DNA from: Hydrogenophaga taeniospiralis
Lineage (GTDB): Bacteria; Pseudomonadota; Gammaproteobacteria; Burkholderiales; Burkholderiaceae_C
DNA: 64,000 nt
Direction of reading: 5' to 3'
Assembly (NCBI RefSeq): GCF_020510445.1
Contig: NZ_JAHBAG010000001.1
Location: forward strand, 2,580,501-2,644,500
The notes beneath the pieces are model-generated. The model did no database searches and had not been told where the DNA came from. It was given only the letters and a program-made list of their open reading frames with translations. Position 1 is the stretch's first letter. Each line of letters begins with the position of its first letter. Below, piece by piece: positions 47,548-56,682 of the stretch. A program made the translations under genes and the position numbers.

Positions 47548-47631
47548 CCCCCCGCGCCGCCTGCGGCGTCACCCCCCAGGGGGCAACGCGGTGCGGCCCG
47601 GCGGAGCCGGTTCCGCCGCGTTCTGGGACTT
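47548..47631. repeat. Interspersed double-hairpin repeat, copy 2
   Basis: Begins at the dppA stop. CCCCCGCGCCGCCTGCGGCG, then ACCCCCCAGGGGGCAACGCG and CGGCGGAGCCGGTTCCGCCG, ending CGTTCTGG. Nearly identical to 28920-29012 over the last 45 bp. Lies between dppA and dppB, so it is transcribed within the operon. Confidence 0.85.
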
Positions 47632-47677
47632 CTCCGGCTGCAGGCTCACTGCGTGTAGCCTGCTGCGCCTGAGGGCA

Positions 47678-47712
47678 ATGCGAGCGGCTTGGCGATGCAG
47701 GGCCGCTCGCAT
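47678..47712 (+). terminator. Strong intra-operon hairpin between dppA and dppB
   Basis: ATGCGAGCGGC (47678-47688) pairs perfectly with GCCGCTCGCAT (47702-47712) around a 13-nt loop. It is followed by TTC rather than a long T-run, so it may act as a partial terminator or a 3' stability element that raises DppA over the membrane subunits. Confidence 0.45.
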
Positions 47713-47806
47713 TCTTGGATCGGCCACTCCGGTCAATTTGCAGGCGTCAAGCTTTTGACGGCTGCCCTTTTTTACGCGTTCTGAAAACAACAAGGGGTGC
47801 TCCCTC

Positions 47807-48835
47807 ATGCTGAGATACCTCCTCAAGAAGTTGCTGGTGCTGATTCCCACGATCCTGGGGGTGACGCTGCTGACGTTTTCCCTGATCCGTCTGATCCCCG
47901 GCGACCCGGTTGAAGTGATGGTGGGCGAGCGCACGCTCAACCCGGAGCTGCACGCCGCCGCCCTCAAACGCCTGGGTTTGGACCAGCCGCTGTACGTGCA
48001 GTACGGTCGTTACCTCGGGCAACTGGCACAGGGCGACCTGGGGCAGTCGCTCAAGACGCAGTCTCCCGTGTGGAGCGAATTCAAGGCCCTGTTTCCGGCC
48101 ACGCTGGAGCTGGCGCTGTGCGCGCTGCTGCTGGCGCTGGTGCTGGGGCTGATCGCGGGGGTGCTCGCGGCGGTCAAGCGCGGCAGCTGGCTGGACCACA
48201 CCGTCATGACGGGCGCGCTCACCGGCTACTCCATGCCCATCTTCTGGTGGGGCCTGCTGCTGATCCTGATCTTCTCGGTGGGGCTGGGCTGGACGCCGGT
48301 GTCCGGCCGGCTCGACCTGATGTTCGACGTGCAGCCACAGACCGGCTTCATGCTCATCGACGCCTGGCTGGCCGAGCGCGCCGACCCCGAGCTCAGCAGC
48401 GGCGCGCTGTGGGACGCGGTGCGCCACCTGATCCTGCCGGCCATCGTGCTCGGCACCATCCCGCTGGCGGTGATCGCGCGCATGACACGATCAAGCATGC
48501 TCGAAGTGCTGCGCGAAGACTACGTGCGCACGGCGCGCGCCAAGGGCCTGTCGCCCATGCGCGTGATCTTCGTGCACACGCTGCGCAACGCGCTCATTCC
48601 GGTGCTCACCGTGGTGGGGCTGCAGGTGGGCACGCTGATGGGCGGCGCGGTGCTGACCGAAACCATCTTCTCCTGGCCGGGCATCGGCAAATGGCTGATC
48701 GACGCCATTGGCCGGCGCGACTACCCGGTGGTGCAGAACGGCATCCTGCTCGTTGCCACGCTCGTCGTCGTCACCAACTTTGTCGTGGACCTGCTCTACG
48801 GTGTGGCCAACCCTCGCATCCGGGTGCAGGCATGA
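47807..48835 (+). CDS. dppB: Dipeptide ABC transporter permease DppB
   Basis: A 342-residue permease starting MLRYLLKKLLVLIPTILGVT. LLTFSLIRLIPGDPVEVMVG is the typical DppB/OppB N-terminus, and MLEVLREDYVRTARAKGLSP carries the EAA loop that contacts the ATPases. Six helices. Its stop overlaps dppC (ATGA). Confidence 0.93.
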   Translation: MLRYLLKKLLVLIPTILGVTLLTFSLIRLIPGDPVEVMVGERTLNPELHAAALKRLGLDQPLYVQYGRYLGQLAQGDLGQSLKTQSPVWSEFKALFPATLELALCALLLALVLGLIAGVLAAVKRGSWLDHTVMTGALTGYSMPIFWWGLLLILIFSVGLGWTPVSGRLDLMFDVQPQTGFMLIDAWLAERADPELSSGALWDAVRHLILPAIVLGTIPLAVIARMTRSSMLEVLREDYVRTARAKGLSPMRVIFVHTLRNALIPVLTVVGLQVGTLMGGAVLTETIFSWPGIGKWLIDAIGRRDYPVVQNGILLVATLVVVTNFVVDLLYGVANPRIRVQA

Positions 48836-49689
48836 ACTTCAAGGAATTCTGGCGAGCCTTCTCGCAAAACAAAGGCGCCGTGGCCGGCCTGGTGTTCATG
48901 TCCATCGTGGGCCTGTTGGCGATCTTCGCGCCTTGGGTCGCGCCGCACGACCCGATCGAACAATACCGTGAGCACTTCCTGCAGGGCCCGGTCTGGGCCG
49001 GTGGCACCAGTCAGTTCCTGCTGGGGACCGACGAGCTCGGTCGTGACCTGTTTTCGCGCCTGATCCACGGCGCACGGCTCTCGCTGCTGGTGGGCCTGGT
49101 GTCGGTGGTGCTGGCGATGATTCCGGGCGTGATCCTGGGGCTGGTGGCGGCGTTCGCCGGCAAGTGGGTGGACGCCGCCATCATGCGCGCCATGGACATC
49201 GTGATGGCCTTGCCCTCGCTGCTGATGGCGGTGGCCATCATGGCCATCCTCGGCCCGGGCCTGCTCAACGCCATGATCGCCATCGCGCTGGTGTCGCTGC
49301 CAGCCTATGTGCGGCTGGTGCGCGCCTCAGCCATCGGCGAGCTGCAGCGCGACTACGTGACCGCTGCGCGCCTGTCGGGCGCGCGCACGCTGCGGCTCAT
49401 GTTCGTGACCGTGCTGCCCAACTGCACGGCGCCGCTGATCGTGCACGCCACCATGAGCTTTTCCGCCGCCATCCTCGAGATCGCGGCGCTGGGCTTCCTG
49501 GGGCTGGGTGTGCAGCCGCCGCTGCCCGAGTGGGGCACCATGCTCGCCTCGGCGCGCGACTACATCGAGAGTGCCTGGTGGGTGGTGACGCTGCCGGGCC
49601 TGACCATTCTGTGGTCGGTGCTGGCGATCAACCTGGTCGGCGACGGGCTGCGCGACGCGCTCGACCCGAAGCTCAAGTCAGCAACATGA
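48832..49689 (+). CDS. dppC: Dipeptide ABC transporter permease DppC
   Basis: A 285-residue permease starting MNFKEFWRAFSQNKGAVAGL. FLLGTDELGRDLFSRLIHGA and ELQRDYVTAARLSGARTLRL (EAA loop) are DppC/OppC hallmarks. It forms the translocation pore with DppB. Followed by a hairpin repeat before dppD. Confidence 0.93.
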   Translation: MNFKEFWRAFSQNKGAVAGLVFMSIVGLLAIFAPWVAPHDPIEQYREHFLQGPVWAGGTSQFLLGTDELGRDLFSRLIHGARLSLLVGLVSVVLAMIPGVILGLVAAFAGKWVDAAIMRAMDIVMALPSLLMAVAIMAILGPGLLNAMIAIALVSLPAYVRLVRASAIGELQRDYVTAARLSGARTLRLMFVTVLPNCTAPLIVHATMSFSAAILEIAALGFLGLGVQPPLPEWGTMLASARDYIESAWWVVTLPGLTILWSVLAINLVGDGLRDALDPKLKSAT

Positions 49690-49691
49690 AA

Positions 49692-49773
49692 CACCCCCGC
49701 CGCGCTTCGCGCGACCCCCTCAAGGGGGCAACGCTGGCGGCCCGGCAAAGCCGGTTCCGCGGCGTTCTTGGCT
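49692..49773. repeat. Interspersed double-hairpin repeat, copy 3
   Basis: CACCCCCGCCGCGCTTCGCG, then GACCCCCTCAAGGGGGCAAC, then CGGCCCGGCAAAGCCGGTTC ending CGCGGCGTTCTTGGC. The second hairpin differs slightly (AAAGCC instead of GGAGCC) from copies 1 and 2. Lies between dppC and dppD inside the operon. Confidence 0.85.
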
Positions 49774-49818
49774 CAGACATCTCGCGCCGGTGACGGTGCA
49801 ACCCTTGAGAGATTTGGC

Positions 49819-50793
49819 ATGAGTCTTCTTGACATTCAAAACCTGCGCGTCGAATTCGGCGCCAAGGGCCGTGCCTTTCGTGCGGTGGACGGGCTGGACC
49901 TGCAGCTGGACCAGGGCCAGGTGCTGGGCATCGTGGGCGAGTCGGGTTCGGGCAAGTCGGTCGCGATGATGGCCGTCATGGGTCTGCTGGCCGGGCAGGG
50001 CCACGTCGGCGCCGATCGCCTGCGGTTCGACGGCAAAGACCTGCAGACCATTTCAGACCGCCAGCGCCGCAAGATCCTGGGCAAGGACATGGCCATGATC
50101 TTCCAGGACCCCATGACCTCGCTCAACCCGAGCTTCACCGTGGGCTTCCAGATCGAGGAGGTGTTGCGCGAACACATGGGCCTGCGCGGTGCGGCCGCCA
50201 AGGCGCGCGCCATCGAGCTGCTGCAGATGGTGGAAATCCCCGGGGCCGCGCACCGGCTGGAGAGCTACCCGCACCAGTTTTCGGGCGGCATGGCGCAGCG
50301 CGTGATGATCGCGATGGCGATCGCCTGCAACCCCAAGCTGCTGATCGCCGACGAGCCCACCACCGCGCTGGACGTGACCATCCAGGCCCAGATCATGGAG
50401 TTGCTGGTGCAGCTGCAGCGGGCGCACAACATGGCCCTGATCCTCATCACGCACGACCTGGCCGTGGTGGCCGAGGTGGCGCAACGCGTCGCGGTCATGT
50501 ACGCGGGCCAGGAGGTGGAGCAAGGCGCCGTGGACCGCCTGTTCACCGCACCGGCACACCCCTACACCCACGCGCTGCTCAGCAGCGTGCCCGAGCACAG
50601 CCGTGGCGCGCGTCGCCTGCACACCCTGCCCGGCATCGTGCCCGGCCAGTTCGACCGGCCCACCGGTTGCCTGCTCTCGCCGCGTTGCCCCAAGGCCCAG
50701 GACCGCTGCCACATCGAGCGCCCCGAGCTGCTGGCGCAGGGCGGTGGTCTGGTGCGCTGCTTCTACCCCATGACGGCGCAGGAGACGCTATGA
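49819..50793 (+). CDS. dppD: Dipeptide ABC transporter ATP-binding protein DppD
   Basis: A 324-residue ATPase. Walker [21 protein letters not shown], signature [20 protein letters not shown], Walker [20 protein letters not shown]. The C-terminal oligopeptide-transporter extension has the Fe-S/metal-type Cys residues ([20 protein letters not shown]). The ATG at 49819 gives the normal N-terminus [13 protein letters not shown]. Couples to dppF by ATGA. Confidence 0.93.
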   Translation: MSLLDIQNLRVEFGAKGRAFRAVDGLDLQLDQGQVLGIVGESGSGKSVAMMAVMGLLAGQGHVGADRLRFDGKDLQTISDRQRRKILGKDMAMIFQDPMTSLNPSFTVGFQIEEVLREHMGLRGAAAKARAIELLQMVEIPGAAHRLESYPHQFSGGMAQRVMIAMAIACNPKLLIADEPTTALDVTIQAQIMELLVQLQRAHNMALILITHDLAVVAEVAQRVAVMYAGQEVEQGAVDRLFTAPAHPYTHALLSSVPEHSRGARRLHTLPGIVPGQFDRPTGCLLSPRCPKAQDRCHIERPELLAQGGGLVRCFYPMTAQETL

Positions 50794-51773
50794 CCGCCAC
50801 CCCGATGATTGCGCCCACGGCCCCGGTGATGCAGGCCGAATCGCTGACGCGCCACTACGGCGTGTCGCAGGGCTTCATGAAACCCAAGGTCACGGTCAAG
50901 GCCCTGGTCGACGTGTCGTTCACGCTCACCGCCGGCCAGACCCTGGCCGTGGTGGGCGAGTCCGGCTGCGGCAAGAGCACGCTGGCGCGCCAGCTCACCC
51001 TGATCGAGCCGCCCACCGGCGGACGGCTGCAGGTCGGTGACGAATGGGTGACGCCCGGCGACCGCGCGCAATACAAGCGCCTGCGCAGCCAGGTGCAGAT
51101 GGTGTTCCAGAACCCCTACGCCTCGCTCAACCCGCGCCAGAAGATCGGCCACCAGATCGGTGAGCCCCTGCTGCTCAACACGCCCCTGAGCGCGGCCGAG
51201 CGCAAGGACAAGGTGCTGGAGAGTCTGAAGCGCGTGGGCCTGCGCCCTGAGCACTACGACCGCTACGCCCACATGTTTTCCGGCGGCCAGCGCCAGCGCA
51301 TCGCGATTGCGCGCGCCATGGTGCTGCAGCCGAAGATCCTGGTGGCCGACGAGCCGACTTCGGCGCTCGACGTGTCGATCCAGGCCCAGGTGCTCAACCT
51401 GTTCATGGACCTGCAGGAGCAGCTGCAGACGGCCTACGTGTTCGTCTCGCACAACCTCGCGGTGGTGGAGCACATCGCCAACGATGTGATGGTGATGTAC
51501 CTGGGCCGTGTGGTCGAAGCGGGCCCGAAGGCCACGATCTTCGCCAACGCGCTGCACCCGTACACCCTGGCCCTGCTGTCGGCCACACCGTCCATCGACC
51601 CGGCGCAGCGCCAGAAGAAGATCAAGATCCACGGCGAGCTGCCCAGCCCGCTGAACCCGCCCACCGGCTGTGCGTTTCACAAGCGCTGTCCGAAGGCGGA
51701 TGCTCGGTGTTCGAGTGAGCTGCCACTGCTGCGGCCTTTGGAAGGGCGGCAGGTGGCTTGCCACCACGTTTGA
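50790..51773 (+). CDS. dppF: Dipeptide ABC transporter ATP-binding protein DppF
   Basis: A 327-residue ATPase. Walker [21 protein letters not shown], signature [20 protein letters not shown], Walker [21 protein letters not shown]. The C-terminal [20 protein letters not shown] is the family's cysteine-rich tail. Last gene of the operon. Confidence 0.93.
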   Translation: MTATPMIAPTAPVMQAESLTRHYGVSQGFMKPKVTVKALVDVSFTLTAGQTLAVVGESGCGKSTLARQLTLIEPPTGGRLQVGDEWVTPGDRAQYKRLRSQVQMVFQNPYASLNPRQKIGHQIGEPLLLNTPLSAAERKDKVLESLKRVGLRPEHYDRYAHMFSGGQRQRIAIARAMVLQPKILVADEPTSALDVSIQAQVLNLFMDLQEQLQTAYVFVSHNLAVVEHIANDVMVMYLGRVVEAGPKATIFANALHPYTLALLSATPSIDPAQRQKKIKIHGELPSPLNPPTGCAFHKRCPKADARCSSELPLLRPLEGRQVACHHV

Positions 51774-52276
51774 AGCGGCCCTTTCTGGCTGCTTTTCCAG
51801 AAACGTTCTGGAGGCAACCCTGACCTTCGGCGCTCAGACTGGGCTGGCAGGGGCAGGTGGTCCGGGTGTTCGTTCTCCGTCCCACGCTCGCGGGAGTCTG
51901 CCCGTGCGCGCAACCACCACTCCATCAACACCGTGATGGCGCGCACGCCCTGTGGCAACCGCGAATCGGGACTGCGCCCGCCCACCCAGACCACCTGCCC
52001 CCCGAAGTGATGTGTGAGCGAACCCGCAGGCTGCCCTTCTGTCTTTGAGGTCGATGGCGGTTCCCCCGGGCGCAGGTCCCATTCGCCGTTGCCACAGAGG
52101 TGGCTTACCCGCGCAGTGTTGACGCGACAGCGCTTGAGAGTTTCAGAGGAAGACGGCGAGCGTGGGCCGGAGAACGGGGGGGCCGCCATTGGCCTGCGCG
52201 AGGTGCAGGTGCACCCGTTCCCGGTACATCTCGCAAGGCCCAGCCGGAAACCGACGCCCCCAGACACCAGCGAGGC
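51774..52276. other. 503-bp intergenic region without a supported gene
   Basis: Between dppF (+) and the ABC exporter stop (-). Short open frames on both strands have no recognisable domain and no ribosome site. The minus-strand frame ending at 51677 would run into dppF antisense. No strong terminator was seen. It may hold a degraded gene. Confidence 0.4.
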
Positions 52277-54064
52277 TCAGGCGTTGAATTGCAACGCCGC
52301 CAGCCCGGCATAGACGCCACCGTGCGCTACCAGCGCGGTGTGCGTGCCTTGCTCCACCAGCCGACCATGGTCCAGCACCACGATGTGGTCGGCCTGCTGC
52401 ACCGTGGCCAGGCGGTGGGCGATCACGAGGGTGGTGCGGTCTTTCATGGCCGACTCCAGCGCCGCCTGCACCATGCGCTCGCTCTGCGCGTCCAGCGCGC
52501 TGGTGGCTTCGTCCAGCAACAGCAGCGGCGGGTTTTTCAACATGGCGCGCGCGATCGCGATGCGCTGGCGCTGCCCGCCCGAGAGACGCACGCCGCGTTC
52601 GCCCAGAAAGGTGTCATAGCCCTCGGGCAGTTTCGAGATGAACTCGTCCGCAAAGGCCGCATGCGCTGCGGCGCGCACCTCGTCGTCGTTCGCGCCCGGC
52701 TTGCCGTAGCGGATGTTTTCCAGCGCGCTGGTCGAGAAGATCACCGGGTCCTGCGGCACGATGCCGATGCGTGAGCGCAGCTCGTGCAGGCTCAGCTGGT
52801 CGATGGGCACGCCGTCCAGCGCGATGCGGCCCGAGGCCGGGTCGTAGTAGCGCAGCAGCAGGCCAAACACCGTGCTCTTGCCCGCGCCGCTCGGCCCCAC
52901 CAGCGCCACCGTCTGCCCCGGTTTCACCGCCAGGCTGAAGTCGGCCAGCGCCGCCTGCGCGGGGCGCGACGGGTAGTGGAAGGTGAGCCGGTCGAACACC
53001 AGCGCGCTGCCGCCTTGCGGCTGGGCCGCGGCCACCGGCTGGGCGGGTGACTGCACCGGCGACTCCAGGCTCAGCAGCTCCATCAGCCGCTCGCTCGCGC
53101 CCGCGGCGCGCAGCAGGTCGCCATAGACCTCGCCCAGCACCGCCACCGCCCCGGCCAGGATGATGATGTAGACAACGGTCTGACCCAGGTGTCCGGCGCT
53201 GATGTCGCCAGCGATCACCGCCTGCGTGCCCTGGTACAGGCCCCACAGCAGCAGAGCGGCCGTGCTGATGATGATGAACGCCACCAGCCCGGAGCGCGCG
53301 CGGCTGCGGCGCACGGCGGTACTGAAGGCGTGTTCGGTCGCGTCGGCGAAACGCCGCGCCTCGCGGTCTTCCGCCGTGTAGCTCTGCACGATGGGGATCG
53401 CGTTGAGCACCTCGGCCGCGATCGCGCTCGAATCGGCCACGCGGTCCTGGCTGGCGCGCGAGAGCTTGCGCACGCGCCGGCCAAACCACATGCTCGGCAG
53501 CACCACCAGCAGCAGGATCAGCAGCACCTGCGTCATCACGTAGGGGTTGGTCCAGATCAGCATCACCAGCGCGCCCAGGCCGGTGACCAGGTTGCGCAAG
53601 CCCATGGAGAGCGAAGAGCCCACGACCGTCTGCACCAGGGTGGTGTCGGTGGTCAGGCGCGAGAGCACCTCGCCGGTCTGGGTGGTCTCGAAAAACTGCG
53701 GGCTCTGGCGCAGCACATGGCTGTAGACCGCGTTGCGCAGATCGGCGGTGATGCGGTCGCCCAGCCAGCTCACGAAATAGAAGCGCAGCGCCGACGACAG
53801 GCCCAGCAGCACTGCCACGCCAAAGAGCTGCAGGAAGTGCCCGCGCAGGCCCATGGTCTGCGCGCCTCGGTCCAGCGAGACCAGGCCGCCGTCGATGAGG
53901 TGGCGCAGCGCCAGCGGAAACAGCAGCGTGGCCACCGCGGCCAGGATGAGGAACACCACGGCCAGCGCGATCTGCAGCCGGTAGGGCCGCATGAACGGCC
54001 GCAGGCCGCCGAGCGAGGTGGGGGTGGTGGACTTGGGGCGTTCGGTCGGGGTGGCGGCACTCAT
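52277..54064 (-). CDS. ABC exporter, fused membrane and ATPase domains (MsbA/LmrA type)
   Basis: A 595-residue half-transporter. Six helices in residues 25-320 ([59 protein letters not shown] region). ATPase: Walker [21 protein letters not shown], signature [20 protein letters not shown], Walker [22 protein letters not shown]-loop VIAHRLATV. It works as a homodimer exporting lipids or drugs; no partner gene is adjacent, so it is probably not a type I secretion ATPase. Confidence 0.9.
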   Translation of the reverse strand: MSAATPTERPKSTTPTSLGGLRPFMRPYRLQIALAVVFLILAAVATLLFPLALRHLIDGGLVSLDRGAQTMGLRGHFLQLFGVAVLLGLSSALRFYFVSWLGDRITADLRNAVYSHVLRQSPQFFETTQTGEVLSRLTTDTTLVQTVVGSSLSMGLRNLVTGLGALVMLIWTNPYVMTQVLLILLLVVLPSMWFGRRVRKLSRASQDRVADSSAIAAEVLNAIPIVQSYTAEDREARRFADATEHAFSTAVRRSRARSGLVAFIIISTAALLLWGLYQGTQAVIAGDISAGHLGQTVVYIIILAGAVAVLGEVYGDLLRAAGASERLMELLSLESPVQSPAQPVAAAQPQGGSALVFDRLTFHYPSRPAQAALADFSLAVKPGQTVALVGPSGAGKSTVFGLLLRYYDPASGRIALDGVPIDQLSLHELRSRIGIVPQDPVIFSTSALENIRYGKPGANDDEVRAAAHAAFADEFISKLPEGYDTFLGERGVRLSGGQRQRIAIARAMLKNPPLLLLDEATSALDAQSERMVQAALESAMKDRTTLVIAHRLATVQQADHIVVLDHGRLVEQGTHTALVAHGGVYAGLAALQFNA

Positions 54065-54121
54065 GGCAGGAGTGTGCCGGGTTTTTGCCCGGCGGTTGAG
54101 CGGCCGCCGGCCGCGCGGGCG

Positions 54122-55159
54122 CTACAGCACCACCGCGCTGACGATCACGAAATAGGTCAGCAGGCTCAGCAGGTCCTGCACGATCGTGGCCAGCGGGCCG
54201 CTGCCGTAGGCTGGGTCGCTGCCCAGCCGGCCCAGCACCCAGGGCAGTACCAGCCCGATGGTGGTGGCAATGCCACCGGCCGCCACCAGCGCCCCCGCGA
54301 CCGCGCAGGCCAGTGGCCAGTCGCCAAACGCCAGCCCCACCGCTGGCAGTGTCAGCCCGGCGAGCACCAGGCCGATCAGCAGGCCGGTGCGCATCTCGCC
54401 GCCGATCAGCGTGGAGAGGCGCACATGGCTCAGCGAGAGCCCGCGCACCGCCACCGCCTCGGTCTGCGTGCCGATGGCATCGGCCAGGTACACCAGCCCA
54501 GGCACGAAGAAGGCGATCGACGGGTGCAGGGCCAGTGTGTGTTCGAAGCGGGCCACGATGAAAGTGGCCAGGAAGCTGCCCAGCAGCCCCACCAGCAGCC
54601 AGGGCAGGCGGTGCCGCAGGCGGCGCATGGGCGGCTCTTCGATCGCCTCGCGGGCGTGCAGGCCCTCGCGCGTGATGCCGGCGAAGCGGTGGATGTCTTC
54701 CACGTGTTCGCGCCGCAGGATGTGCAGCAGCGCCGAGGCCGGCACCACGCCCACCAGGCGCCCCTGGGCGTCGGTCACCGGGATGGCGCTGAGCTCGTGG
54801 TGCAGTGCCAGCGAGGCCACACGCTCCTGGTCCGTTTCGGCGTGCACCTTGGGGAAATGGAGGTTGGCGACCTGGCCCACCCGCGTGTCCCGGGGCAAGG
54901 CGAGCAGGGCCGCCAGCGACACGACGCCCAGCAGATGCTCACCGGCATCGAGCACGCACACCAGGTCGATGCATTCGCTGGGCCGCGCCAGCAGCGCGTC
55001 CAGCACCTCGGCCACCGTCTGGTCGGGCGTGGCCCGCGGTACGTCGGCCACCGCATGGCGTGCCGCGGTTTCGTTGTGCCGCGGCGTGGGTGGGTCCTGC
55101 ACGGTCCGTGGGCTGGCGGCGGTTGGCGCGGTGGTGGTGCGGGGGCTGGGGTTCGACAT
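54122..55159 (-). CDS. MgtE-like divalent cation transporter lacking the N-terminal domain
   Basis: A 345-residue protein. After an Ala/Pro/Thr-rich N-terminus, two CBS repeats occupy about 45-165 (CIDLVCVLDAGEHLLGVVSL; ELSAIPVTDAQGRLVGVVPA). Five helices follow (LPWLLVGLLGSFLATFIVAR; FFVPGLVYLADAIGTQTEAV; PAYGSGPLATIVQDLLSLLT), matching the MgtE pore with its conserved Gly-Pro and Asp. The normal MgtE superhelical N-domain (about 120 residues) is absent, which would alter Mg2+ gating. Start chosen at 55159; a longer frame upstream runs through non-conserved sequence. Confidence 0.8.
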   Translation of the reverse strand: MSNPSPRTTTAPTAASPRTVQDPPTPRHNETAARHAVADVPRATPDQTVAEVLDALLARPSECIDLVCVLDAGEHLLGVVSLAALLALPRDTRVGQVANLHFPKVHAETDQERVASLALHHELSAIPVTDAQGRLVGVVPASALLHILRREHVEDIHRFAGITREGLHAREAIEEPPMRRLRHRLPWLLVGLLGSFLATFIVARFEHTLALHPSIAFFVPGLVYLADAIGTQTEAVAVRGLSLSHVRLSTLIGGEMRTGLLIGLVLAGLTLPAVGLAFGDWPLACAVAGALVAAGGIATTIGLVLPWVLGRLGSDPAYGSGPLATIVQDLLSLLTYFVIVSAVVL

Positions 55160-55406
55160 GGGGCTCCTGTCCGCGGGTGGGGCGTGTGCCCGCCCACCGT
55201 GCGCAGTGTAGGTCTCGCCGCCGGTTCGGTCTCTTTCTCCTTCCAACGCGATGAAGCCTCCGCCCAGGCGCGGGCAGGCGGGCTGACCCGGCATGGGACC
55301 ACACGACATGGGTTCGATCGGGGGTCTGTTCCAAGGGGCGGTGGCTCAACGGGTGGTCCACCTGGCCAAGGTGCCGGCACTGTTGATGATGTGAGGGCAG
55401 CCCCTC

Positions 55407-55598
55407 AACACGAAGAAGGCCCGCCCACCCTGACGGGTGGCGGGCCCTGTGAAGGTCCCCGGCATCGCGTATGACCGCCGTGCCGGTCTGAGGGTGCCTT
55501 CACCCCTCGTGGTGTCGGAGACACCACGATCTTTCCCCCGAAAGGGAAACCTCACTTGACCACTGGTGAGCAGACTTACCGTCACATCCCCCACTGGC
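55407..55598 (-). ncRNA. Candidate structured small RNA downstream of an FNR-like box
   Basis: On the minus strand, sequence after the palindrome at 55632-55647 contains a perfect hairpin TCGTGGTGTC-TCC-GACACCACGA (55507-55529), a TTTCCC/GGGAAA hairpin (55532-55549), and ends with a strong GC hairpin plus TTCTTCGTGTT (55418-55446 and beyond) resembling a terminator. No convincing protein is encoded. With the box at about -41 the RNA would start near 55598 and be some 190 nt. Existence is inferred. Confidence 0.35.
55418..55446 (-). terminator. GC-rich hairpin, probable terminator of the RNA candidate
   Basis: On the minus strand GGCCCGCCACCC-GTCA-GGGTGGGCGGGCC (one bulged base) is followed by TTCTTCGTGTT. 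Stem energy must be very high. It would serve transcripts from the Crp/Fnr side. Confidence 0.5.
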
Positions 55599-55631
55599 CA
55601 TTCCAGTGTGCGACGGCCGGCGTGTGGGGCC

Positions 55632-55647
55632 ATTGAGCACGCTCAAT
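55632..55647. promoter_or_regulatory. FNR-like palindrome ATTGA-N6-TCAAT
   Basis: ATTGAGC-AC-GCTCAAT is a perfect palindrome matching the FNR/DNR half-site order TTGA-N6-TCAA. It lies 24 bp past the 3' end of the Crp/Fnr gene and upstream of the structured segment on the minus strand. Similar sites are at 61326-61341 and 61393-61408. Confidence 0.6.
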
Positions 55648-55671
55648 CCGGTCGCAGATTTTCCGACCGGT

Positions 55672-56514
55672 TCAGGCGGCGAACCGGTGAGCGGTGGAGC
55701 GCCGGCCCTGCCCGGGCGGGCGGTGGTCGGCGGGGCGCCGGGGGTGCTCCAGCGTGGGTGCGTCCAACGGCCGCCGGGTGCTGCGAGCGAAGGCGGCAAG
55801 TCCGTCCATGTCCCGAATCTCGATCTCGCGGTCGTTCACATGGAGCAGGCCCAGCGTGGCCAGCGCGGTGAAGCTGCGGCTGACCGTCTCGTGCGCCACG
55901 CCCAGCAGGCTGGCGATCTCGCGCCGCCCCATCCGCAGATGAAAGCGGCTCGGTGACTGTCCGCAGCCCGCCATACGCCGGGCGTGCTGGATCAGGAAGC
56001 GCGCCAGCCGCACTTCGGCCGCGACCGCCGCCATGATGTCCACCAGCTCGCGGCTGCGCGCCAGGGTCCGGCTGCCGCCGCATTGCAGCATCAGGCCAAA
56101 GGCTGGCAGCGCCTGACTCAGCCACGGGATGTCGCACCTCGGGACCGCATATACGACGGAGTCCTCCAGGGCGGAAATGGCCACCGGATGCGACTCCATG
56201 CACAGCGCGTCAAACCCCAGGACCTCGCCACGGATGGCAAACGCCAGCACCTGTTCATAGCCATCCTCGTCGGTGCGGAAGATCTTGAAGGTGCCCGCAC
56301 GCACGAAAAAGATGGCGTCGGCCGTCGCCCCTTCGTGCACCAGGCACTCACCCGCGTGGAGATGCCGAAGGGCGACGGCGATGTGCGCGGCGGCCTCGGG
56401 CGGGGCGGCCGGCCCTCCCGCCATCTGCAGCAGATCGGCCATGGTGGTGGGCGCCAACCGGTTGGTGTGGTCAGCCTGCCCGGAGTGGGCCTGGATCGGG
56501 TTTTTGCAATTCAT
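55672..56514 (-). CDS. Crp/Fnr-family regulator with FNR-type recognition helix
   Basis: A 280-residue protein from ATG 56514 (MNCKNPIQAHSG) with an AGGAG site; an ATG at 56535 is less likely. The cyclic-nucleotide-binding-like domain spans about 45-160 (LVHEGATADAIFFVRAGTFK; AFAIRGEVLGFDALCMESHP). The HTH MGRREIASLLGVAHETVSRS has the E-x-x-S-R triad of FNR, which reads TTGAT half-sites. The FNR cysteine cluster is missing (only scattered Cys), so oxygen sensing by a 4Fe-4S cluster is not expected. A basic tail of about 40 residues (RRPLDAPTLEHPRRPADHRP) is unusual. Confidence 0.85.
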   Translation of the reverse strand: MNCKNPIQAHSGQADHTNRLAPTTMADLLQMAGGPAAPPEAAAHIAVALRHLHAGECLVHEGATADAIFFVRAGTFKIFRTDEDGYEQVLAFAIRGEVLGFDALCMESHPVAISALEDSVVYAVPRCDIPWLSQALPAFGLMLQCGGSRTLARSRELVDIMAAVAAEVRLARFLIQHARRMAGCGQSPSRFHLRMGRREIASLLGVAHETVSRSFTALATLGLLHVNDREIEIRDMDGLAAFARSTRRPLDAPTLEHPRRPADHRPPGQGRRSTAHRFAA

Positions 56515-56563
56515 CGGTGGCTCCTGCTTGTGCACCCCGAAATGGGTTCATCATGCGCTTGCA

Positions 56564-56579
56564 TGTGATGAATGTCACG
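56564..56579. promoter_or_regulatory. Crp/Fnr-type site between the regulator and the alcohol dehydrogenase
   Basis: TGTGA-TGAATG-TCACG is a palindrome with CRP-like half-sites (TGTGA/TCACG, one mismatch). It sits midway between divergent starts at 56514 and 56683 and could serve either gene. It differs from the TTGA type of the other sites. Confidence 0.5.
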
Positions 56580-56682
56580 GTTCATCGGACTGGGCACCCG
56601 GACCACGGTCAACCATGCAACCGGCCATCCGCCGGGGCCGCGTGCCCACGGCCCCGGCAAATACCGATGAAAGGGCAAGGAG

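Noticed and set aside
51677..52267. 196-codon minus-strand frame between dppF and the ABC exporter
   Set aside because: Its end overlaps dppF antisense, it has no ribosome site or recognisable domain, and its composition is not protein-like.
53189..55474. 761-codon plus-strand frame
   Set aside because: Antisense of the ABC exporter and the MgtE-like gene; Gln/His/Arg-rich shadow without motifs.
55346..55633. 95-codon minus-strand frame in the RNA-candidate region
   Set aside because: It runs through perfect hairpins and the terminator-like stem and has no ribosome site or domain; RNA structure explains the segment better.
55672..56514. Oxygen-sensing FNR with a 4Fe-4S cluster
   Set aside because: The recognition helix is FNR-like, but the N-terminal cysteine cluster is absent; only a few scattered cysteines occur.
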